From contig VGYW01000297.1 of the NCBI GenBank assembly GCA_016872875.1, positions 1-10,378 on the forward strand: DNA of 10,378 nt, in the 5' to 3' direction. The notes below the pieces were generated by a model. It was not told the origin of the DNA. It ran no database searches and worked only from the letters and a program-made list of their open reading frames with translations. Made by a program: the position numbers and the translations under genes. This document shows, in pieces, positions 6,901 to 10,378 of the stretch. Position 1 is the first letter of the stretch. Each line of letters begins with the position of its first letter. Origin of the DNA: Planctomycetota bacterium (lineage in GTDB: Bacteria; Planctomycetota; PUPC01; DSUN01).

Positions 6901-6960
6901 CGCGCTCGCGGCGAACAGCAACCCCGCGGCCAGAGCGAACGACCATTCTTGCCCGTTCAT
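3919..6960 (-). CDS. Secreted six-hairpin glycosidase-like protein
   Basis: A 1013-residue exported protein. AAGGAGG seven bases upstream (6968-6974) and a signal peptide (residues 1 to about 23, LAAGLLFAASAAAG) support the start. Residues 40-175 look like a beta-rich N-terminal module. A proline-rich linker (172-190) follows. Residues 236-365 form a beta-sandwich-like module with PPRSIAVHPG, DAHPSGGNGVEWSV and PGDLISLVIG, a pattern I associate with planctomycete secreted proteins. Residues of about 480-920 look like an alpha/alpha-toroid catalytic domain of the six-hairpin glycosidase superfamily: ETDRILWALDHMGMHHVAADG, then ALQLLWVMAEHYWLTGDKEW, LKAAADWIL and FDFGWSYQSGWE. The C-terminus (950-1013) is a beta-sandwich with VAVNGKDWKDF. 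The exact glycoside hydrolase family and catalytic acids cannot be assigned by eye. Two palindromic repeats are inserted in frame (residues about 104-119 and 306-334). It probably acts on an extracellular or periplasmic polysaccharide. Confidence 0.85.
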   Translation of the reverse strand: MNGQEWSFALAAGLLFAASAAAGEAAPPASLRDMAGQKVSGHERLVWRYAELTVEWGFKKGTETLPFDGSIQSTHALGMLGTAQPLPGDKQTAMAGPLAWKSPAPSPAPLPVGEGKGQRGIVVPILYTSSVRGPARTILTVRTSSGSFSFQPIDLETGPILAPEYGFFVVATPQPKPEPTPAPATHKVGPSPAEMLTGKIDAREGNTAVSGWGSKETPSAMAHPGTEPGTLLGGIIKLPPRSIAVHPGQDCDVAVGWRSPIAGKVSVKARVADAHPSGGNGVEWSVVHDSKAGRKVLARGAIGRGGVGSAGFSPSPGAGEGEPKDGLKAALQTPAEPGDLISLVIGNRGEHSCDTTSVELAISEAGGQGRVWDLAKDVVDDIQAGNPHADSLGNAAVWHFYAPGRTPGQGGLWRPPKLPFESKATNAGDFIAELAAQKLKTIRQRVREHPEQTWEGAMRSLYGDMKLPPMPKPPFEPAMAVDVPDERLAALWRLGAWRIIRRCPRIHRADVVPKLGKAGDVTKDCRRVDDNDPNGVYVVRDNPFPPLGCETDRILWALDHMGMHHVAADGMSIWLENQHKDGCLSLNSGIEQAHKVGALQLLWVMAEHYWLTGDKEWLKHEAPRLKAAADWILTRRQATMKAELTPAELAGIKRGVWSPYGLQPRVQMGDGDPSGSRYYYWADACGYRSVKLFAELIADVDPKLAADYAEEAAKYRKDFLPVLEESIVLSPVIRTRDGTSRTFIPQGFQDRGPLAMALPEAANIYSHCGPYHADYCVTAASIEAWLRSGILAVDDVRVDGHFDVLEDAFLLDHPWVRKRRRDYDPAKHWFDFGWSYQSGWERLPEYYLAKDDPPNFLRSWLNRCAVDMNLADYSFNEHTTFAQNDKSHGCAVFLSNFRNMLVMEIGDALWLARATPRAWLEQGKKIAVRNSPTHFGTVAYEVVSDADNGKINATIELPSRKPPKEVVLRLRHPKAAPIKSVAVNGKDWKDFDPPRELVRLTGLAGKAEVTVRY
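5960..6045. repeat. REPIN-like element inserted in frame in the glycosidase-like gene
   Basis: The arms GTAGTGCGGCCTTCAGGCCG (from 5967) and, on the other strand, GTAGTGCGGGCTTCAGCCCG (from 6038 leftwards) are near-identical inverted repeats of 22 bp. They are extended outward by GGGGTTT and GGGGTTG. Each arm is itself a small hairpin. The stem pair differs as C:G in one and G:C in the other, a compensatory change. The 86-bp element encodes residues 306-334 of the glycosidase-like protein (GFSPSPGAGEGEPKDGLKAA and neighbours), a low-complexity stretch interrupting the beta-sandwich module just before PGDLISLVIG. The frame is open across it. Confidence 0.85.
6605..6655. repeat. GGGAGAGGG palindromic repeat inside the glycosidase-like gene
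   Basis: CCCTCTCCC (6617-6625) and GGGAGAGGG (6629-6637) form a perfect 9-bp stem around ACG, flanked by GGCGGGTGAGGGTG. Read on the gene's strand it encodes SPAPSPAPLPVGEGKGQR (about residues 102-119). Peptides like PLPVGEG are a familiar translation of a palindromic repeat found in many GC-rich bacterial genomes. The frame stays open. The outer limits of the repeat are approximate. Confidence 0.7.
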
Positions 6961-6999
6961 GCGCGAGCCTCCTTGTTCGGGGTGGACCTTGCAGCGTGC

Positions 7000-7028
7000 A
7001 GTCTAGCACGTAGCAGCCGCGCGGGCAA
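7000..7028 (-). promoter_or_regulatory. Possible promoter of the glycosidase-like gene
   Basis: On the minus strand TTGCCC (7023-7028), a 17-bp spacer and TAGACT (7000-7005) give a four-of-six match at each box. The -10 box lies in the loop of an inverted repeat, CGTGC (6995-6999) with GCACG (7006-7010), which could be an operator. The leader would be about 35 nt. Moderate to weak support. Confidence 0.35.
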
Positions 7029-7058
7029 ACCCGTTCCAAATGACAAGTCTGGCCCGCA

Positions 7059-7189
7059 ATCTTGGGGTTTGCTCTGGAGTCCCTACTCGTCCTCGTCGTC
7101 GTCCTCGTCGTCATCGAATCTCTCGGCTCTTTCCATCCCGCAGGTTCGACGACGACGACGACAACGACGACGATTGGGGACCCCAAGAT
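7059..7189. repeat. Simple-repeat inverted repeat (GTC arm, GAC arm)
   Basis: The outer 10-bp arms ATCTTGGGGT (7059-7068) and ACCCCAAGAT (7180-7189) are exact inverses. Inside them a TCG/GTC trinucleotide run (7088-7118, ending ATCGAA) faces a GAC trinucleotide run (7145-7172, starting TTCGAC) across about 26 unique bases. The arms pair over some 25-28 bp with few mismatches. It has the same plan as the element at 2081-2167 but a different repeat unit, and it lies in the divergent promoter region. The acidic or arginine-rich peptides it would encode are artefacts. Confidence 0.9.
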
Positions 7190-7233
7190 CAGAAGCCACC
7201 CCCCCAAGTGACTTCCTGCAATTCTCAGCCAAT

Positions 7234-7281
7234 GTGGGCTGGGCCTCTGCGCCCCGCGCGGGGCAGAGACGCCCCGCCCAC
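7234..7281. repeat. 48-bp imperfect palindrome in the divergent intergenic region
   Basis: The arms 7234-7257 and 7258-7281 are inverse copies with 20 of 24 positions paired, centred on a perfect GCCCCGCGCGGGGC. The outermost blocks are GTGGGC and GCCCAC. An alternative stem, CCGCCCA (7274-7280) with TGGGCGG (7288-7294), overlaps its right end. It could be another REP-like element or a structured leader. No gene is present. Confidence 0.75.
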
Positions 7282-7294
7282 GGGCAATGGGCGG

Positions 7295-7322
7295 TTGCGC
7301 TCCGCACGACAGGGCGTATGAT
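7295..7322 (+). promoter_or_regulatory. Possible promoter of the small protein and lyase-like genes
   Basis: TTGCGC (7295-7300, weak -35), a 16-bp spacer and TATGAT (7317-7322, five of six at -10) lie about 55 bp upstream of the ATG at 7380. The -10 box is good, the -35 box poor. Confidence 0.4.
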
Positions 7323-7379
7323 GTCGGGGAGCGGGGCGGGCCGCCCGTCCTTACGCCCGCGCACAACCGGAGGAGAGCC

Positions 7380-7589
7380 ATGCGCGTGCCAGTGCCGTCC
7401 GTCGCGGCCTTGCTGGTCTCGTGTGTCGCGGCCACCGTCACCTCAGGCGCCGTCAACCAGGGCGCCTACACCCTCGCCCTCGCCGGCAAGCGCGTGGGAA
7501 GCTACCTTGTGGGCACCTTCGAGGCCAGGTTGGGCGACAAAGCGGTCCGCACCGGCCGCTTCTCCGGCACGCTCCGCGAGGCCGATTGA
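7380..7589 (+). CDS. Small exported protein of unknown function, 69 residues
   Basis: I do not recognise a family. The start at 7380 is chosen over the upstream in-frame ATG at 7287. GGAGGAG (7369-7375) sits four bases before it, and the product then begins with a signal peptide (MRVPVPSVAALLVSCVAATV, likely cut after TSGA near residue 24). The mature part, about 45 residues, reads NQGAYTLALAGKRVGSYLVG and on to RTGRFSGTLREAD. It is glycine-rich with alternating polar and hydrophobic residues, suggesting a short beta-sheet or hairpin. There are no cysteines or charged clusters in the mature chain. It ends 31 bp before the lyase-like gene and probably shares its transcript. It may be a true small protein or the surviving 5' part of a longer gene. 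Confidence 0.6.
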   Translation: MRVPVPSVAALLVSCVAATVTSGAVNQGAYTLALAGKRVGSYLVGTFEARLGDKAVRTGRFSGTLREAD

Positions 7590-7620
7590 CCTGCCCGGCC
7601 CGCCGTGAAAGGGAACGCTG

Positions 7621-9900
7621 ATGAAATGCTGGTCCGCCGTGATCCTGTTGCTGGCCTCGGCGCCCGCCCTCGCCGCGATGAGGGACGTCCCGCACCCCTT
7701 CCTCCTCTGGACAAGGGACGAGGCGGCGGCTCTCCGCAAGCGCATCAAGGCCGACCCCTCGGCCCAGAAGCAGTTCGAGCGCATGGAGAAGATGGAGACT
7801 GGCAGGGGAGGCAATGCAACGATGCTCAATCTGTTCAAGCACCTGGTCCTCGGGGACGAGAAGGCGGGCGAGCGGGAGAAGGCGGAACTCCTGAAGTTCA
7901 TCGGCACCAGGCCAGAGCCGATGACCTGGCCGCCCGAGCAGCAGAAGGACTTCGTGTGGAACAAGGGGATGCCGAGCGCGGGCGACCGCCACATGCGCGA
8001 CGAACGCACCCTCTACACCCTCCGCTACGACGCCCTCTACGGGCAGCTCTCGCCCGACGAACGCAAGGGCGTCGAGGACGCCTTCCGAGCCTACATCAGG
8101 TTCCACCTCGACGGCCACAAGCCGTGGCACCCCGACTTCCGCTACGACCGCACGAGCTGGCTGCCCAACATGCACTGGCCCCGCGCAATCGGCACCCACC
8201 TGATGGCCGCCGCCCTCAAGGACGAATCGCTCATCGCCGCCATGTTCAACGCCACGGGCGGCTGGAAGTGGTTCTTCGACGACTACGTGACCGACGGGCG
8301 GTTCTACAACGAGGAGTTCGGGAAGTACTACTCGAACATCGGCACGATGCTCCTGTGGTGCGAGAGCCTGGAGAAGCTGGGCCTCGGCCGCTATGGCTAC
8401 GGCTATGCGGGGAAGGGCGGGGCCACGATGCGCAGCTTCCTCGAGATGAAGATGTGGGCGGGCCTCCCCCGCGTCGAGCGCCCGGGCGGCATGCCGCAAT
8501 ACCCCATCGTCACGATGGGCGACGCGGGCGCCAGCCCCATCGTGGGCGGCTACGGCGCCGACGGCAAGGGGGGCGACGCCTGGTGGTCCAACGCCCACAT
8601 GAACGGCCCGCTGCCCAAGATGCGCGACCCGCTCTGGTGGGAGATGGGCCACCGCCGCTGGCCGGAGGCCCACTTCGACTACTTCCTCGCCCAACTGCGC
8701 GCGCCAGGCGAGGATGCCTACCTGCCCAGCCTCTATTTCGGCCTCGGGCCGATTGACCCCAAGAAGGTGTCGCCCCCGCCCGTGCGGTCACACGTCGCCC
8801 GCGAGCGCGGCTTCGCGCTCCTGAGGGCCGAGGAGAGCCCGGCCTACTGGGAATCGCCCAAGCCCGCCGTCGCCCTTCAGTTCGCAATGCGGTACGTCCA
8901 CTACGTCCACGACTGCTTCACGCTCCTCGACTACGTGGCGTTCAACGCGCCGATCTACTGCCGCATGGGCGGCACGACCAAGGGCTACGCGGGGAACGAC
9001 CCCTGGCGCGACCACGTACGGGGAATGTGCGGCGTCGTCGTGGACGGCCTCCAGGCCCAGCCTGTTGACGACGGCAACTCGGGCACGAAGAACCACCGCA
9101 TCCGCGAGCACTTCTCGGCCCCTGCCAAGTTCATCGCGGTCCGAGCGAAGGGGGTCTATCCCGACGTTGATATGGAGCGCGCCCTCGTCCTCACGGGCGA
9201 GTACCTCTTCGACGCCTTCTGGCTGAAGAGCGGCAAGCCGCGCGTCTGCGACTGGCAGGTTCTTTCCCCCGGCGCCGTCGAGGGCCTCGGGAGCGCCCCG
9301 TGGAAGCCGGCGGCCGAGGCCATCGCCCGGCCCCACCTGAGCGCCGTCCACGCGATGGAGCCCGGCGAAAGGCCCTGGGCGGCCACCATCCTTCAGCCCG
9401 GCGAGCGCGGCGTCGGCGTCCGGGTCAGCATGCTCGGCGGCGCGGACACCCTGGTCCTCGCCTCGCGGCCGCCGGGGCTCGCCGACAAGGAGCCCGGGGC
9501 GAGCCTCCTCGCCTCCCGCACCTGTCCCGCCACCATCTTCGCCGCACTCCACGAGCCGTTCGCGGGCGGAGCGGACAAGCGCCGCGTGGACAGGTTCGAC
9601 CCAATCGCGCAAACCGACCACGCCATCGCCGTGGCCGTCGCCGGCAAGCATGGCCTCAACGACCGCATCCTGCTGCGCTGCGGCGACGGCCACGGCCAGC
9701 CCTTGACCCTGGAGGGCGGGGGCGAGAGCTTCACGTTCAGCGGCCACGCCTTCATCCGCATCGGCCCTGACAAGGCCGAGGCCCACGGCGGCATCGCGGC
9801 CATGAAGCTTCGGGTCGCCGGCACCCCCAAGCTCATCCTCAACGGCAGGGAGTCGCCGGCCTCAGTTGCACGGGGCATCCTCTCCCTCGAGGGCAGGTAG
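7621..9900 (+). CDS. Secreted heparinase II/III-like polysaccharide lyase (probable)
   Basis: A 759-residue exported protein. A signal peptide spans residues 1-18 (SAVILLLASAPALA). The start has a modest ribosome site, AAAGGGA, seven bases upstream. Mature residues 20-45 (HPFLLWTRDEAAALRKRIKA) match the usual opening of the alpha/alpha-toroid lyases. An all-helical region extends to about 380, with SWLPNMHWPRAIGTHLMAAAL (179-199, candidate Asn/His catalytic region) and YYSNIGTMLLW. Residues 390-759 look like the C-terminal beta-sandwich half. HYVHDCFTLLDYVAFNAPIY (427-446) occupies the place of the HGHPD-type motif found after the toroid in heparinase II/III proteins. The order toroid then beta-sandwich fits families such as PL12, PL15, PL17 and PL21, but I cannot name the family or substrate (uronic-acid polymers are typical). 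It lies 31 bp after the small exported protein and divergent from the glycosidase-like gene. An eliminase role is inferred, not shown. Confidence 0.7.
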   Translation: MKCWSAVILLLASAPALAAMRDVPHPFLLWTRDEAAALRKRIKADPSAQKQFERMEKMETGRGGNATMLNLFKHLVLGDEKAGEREKAELLKFIGTRPEPMTWPPEQQKDFVWNKGMPSAGDRHMRDERTLYTLRYDALYGQLSPDERKGVEDAFRAYIRFHLDGHKPWHPDFRYDRTSWLPNMHWPRAIGTHLMAAALKDESLIAAMFNATGGWKWFFDDYVTDGRFYNEEFGKYYSNIGTMLLWCESLEKLGLGRYGYGYAGKGGATMRSFLEMKMWAGLPRVERPGGMPQYPIVTMGDAGASPIVGGYGADGKGGDAWWSNAHMNGPLPKMRDPLWWEMGHRRWPEAHFDYFLAQLRAPGEDAYLPSLYFGLGPIDPKKVSPPPVRSHVARERGFALLRAEESPAYWESPKPAVALQFAMRYVHYVHDCFTLLDYVAFNAPIYCRMGGTTKGYAGNDPWRDHVRGMCGVVVDGLQAQPVDDGNSGTKNHRIREHFSAPAKFIAVRAKGVYPDVDMERALVLTGEYLFDAFWLKSGKPRVCDWQVLSPGAVEGLGSAPWKPAAEAIARPHLSAVHAMEPGERPWAATILQPGERGVGVRVSMLGGADTLVLASRPPGLADKEPGASLLASRTCPATIFAALHEPFAGGADKRRVDRFDPIAQTDHAIAVAVAGKHGLNDRILLRCGDGHGQPLTLEGGGESFTFSGHAFIRIGPDKAEAHGGIAAMKLRVAGTPKLILNGRESPASVARGILSLEGR

Positions 9901-10089
9901 GGCCTTGTCCGAAGGCTCTCAGAGTCCCGCGCCCAGTCTCGTGCTGGCGCCCGGTGTGCAATCCCGCTCTTTGTGATTTCCGCAATCAAAACAAAACAGC
10001 CGCTTCCTGGTTCTTTGTGGGTAGCCCCTACAGGTTGTGCCTCGCGGCTCCGTGGCCGGCGCCCCGACCTGGCGCGATGGGCGAGGCGG
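9901..10089. other. Non-coding stretch after the lyase-like gene
   Basis: No credible gene. GCGCCCAG (9930-9937) and CTGGCGCC (9944-9951) form an imperfect stem about 30 bp after the stop codon, with no clean T-tract after it. GTGATTTCCGCAATCAAAAC (about 9974-9993) faintly resembles the outer arm of the 3751-3886 element (CACTTTCCGCAACAGAAAC) and could be an eroded half-copy. Confidence 0.35.
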
Positions 10090-10142
10090 CGGGGGCTTTG
10101 CCCCCGTGCCCCCAGGATTTACCGCCTTACGGCCTCCGGCAC
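10090..10142. repeat. G-rich hairpin element, copy 1 (inverted orientation)
   Basis: A hairpin CGGGGGC-TTT-GCCCCCG (10090-10106) is followed by GTGCCCCCAGGATTTACCGC and then CTTACGGCCTCCGGCAC. It matches the reverse complement of the copy at 10177-10232 in the ATTTACCGC and CGGCC-CCGGCAC blocks. The hairpin stem itself differs but still pairs. With copy 2 it makes a head-to-head pair of about 143 bp, a REPIN-type layout. Confidence 0.8.
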
Positions 10143-10176
10143 CTTTGGCGGACTCGGTGCGCCGTCTGGCTCGTTC

Positions 10177-10232
10177 GTGCCGGTGGCCCCAAAGCGGTAA
10201 ATCCCAGGGGGTCTGGGGGACTGGTCCCCCAG
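10177..10232. repeat. G-rich hairpin element, copy 2 (direct orientation)
   Basis: GTGCCGGTGGCC, then GCGGTAAATCCCAGGGGG and TCT, are followed by the hairpin CTGGGGGA-CTGG-TCCCCCAG (10213-10232). The last 39 bases (10194-10232) match the reverse complement of copy 3 with a single mismatch. That makes these two copies far closer to each other than to copy 1. Confidence 0.9.
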
Positions 10233-10325
10233 GCTCCGCCCCCAACATATTGGGAACGTCCCAAGTTCTTGAGCCTCCCCGGGCGACGCTCTCCGCGCCG
10301 CGGGAACGCAAAGGCGAACTCGCCT

Positions 10326-10378
10326 CTGGGGGACCAGTCCCCCAGACCCCCTGGGATTTATCGCATTCGGCCACCGGC
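10326..10378. repeat. G-rich hairpin element, copy 3 (inverted, runs off the window)
   Basis: The hairpin CTGGGGGA-CCAG-TCCCCCAG (10326-10345) is followed by ACCCCCTGGGATTTATCGC (to 10364), then ATTCGGCCACCGGC at the right edge. The order is the same as in copy 1, so a partner in opposite orientation probably lies just beyond the window. Between copies 2 and 3 there is only a short TTGGGA/TCCCAA hairpin around 10250-10264. Confidence 0.9.

Noticed and set aside
7083..7364. Acidic-tail protein ending in a D/E-rich stretch
   Set aside because: The acidic stretch is the translated GTC/GAC microsatellite. There is no ribosome site and no conserved sequence.
7287..7379. Upstream start (ATG at 7287) for the small exported protein
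   Set aside because: It would place 31 charged residues before the signal peptide, would start upstream of the candidate promoter boxes and lacks a ribosome site. The ATG at 7380 has GGAGGAG four bases upstream.
7453..8694. 413-residue minus-strand ORF antisense to the lyase-like gene
   Set aside because: Shadow frame: low-complexity composition, no signal or domain, whereas the plus strand carries a clear secreted protein.
10326..10345. Intrinsic terminator
   Set aside because: The stem is strong, but no T-tract follows. The same sequence recurs in alternating orientation as a dispersed repeat and it lies over 400 bp from the nearest stop codon.
9919..10374. 151-residue minus-strand ORF and the plus-strand ORF at 9973-10200
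   Set aside because: Both are largely translations of the G-rich hairpin elements and show no recognisable protein features.

Overview
The window is GC-rich DNA of a type seen in Planctomycetes and related PVC-superphylum bacteria. The best pointer is the first large gene: a secreted PQQ-like beta-propeller protein whose mature N-terminus carries the WPQWRGP motif typical of planctomycete and verrucomicrobial secretomes. Other pointers are long gaps packed with different palindromic repeats, and two large secreted carbohydrate-active-type enzymes. The phylum is an inference; there is no rRNA or other marker gene in the window.

Layout. Positions 1-1213 hold no credible gene. They are a tandem array of about 176-bp units, each ending in the same 32-bp palindrome, and the array enters from beyond the left edge. 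A well-formed sigma70-type promoter (1356-1384) and a strong Shine-Dalgarno then lead into a small ArsR-family regulator (1433-1765). Two more perfect copies of the palindrome lie downstream of it (1776-1807, 1972-2003), followed by a hairpin built from GGAT/ATCC simple repeats (2081-2167). A secreted PQQ-like beta-propeller gene (2300-3631) converges on a 1013-residue secreted glycosidase-like gene on the minus strand (3919-6960). A REPIN-like double hairpin fills the gap between them. Between the glycosidase-like gene and the rightward genes is a 420-bp divergent region with a GTC/GAC simple-repeat hairpin, a 48-bp palindrome and candidate promoters on both strands. Rightwards come a 69-residue exported protein of unknown function (7380-7589) and a 759-residue secreted protein resembling heparinase II/III-type polysaccharide lyases (7621-9900). 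The right end (10090-10378) has three copies of another G-rich hairpin element in alternating orientation.

How it fits together. The glycosidase-like protein, the lyase-like protein and the beta-propeller all have signal peptides, so the most economical reading is an envelope or extracellular polysaccharide-processing locus. No transporter, sulfatase or sensor is present to name the substrate. The ArsR-type regulator sits among the palindromes and may or may not control the neighbours.

The most unusual content is non-coding. At least eight unrelated inverted-repeat families occur in 10 kb. Two of them are inserted in frame inside the glycosidase-like gene. The near-invariant 32-bp palindrome forms a tandem array with scattered single copies and is the best candidate for an undescribed element or protein-binding system.
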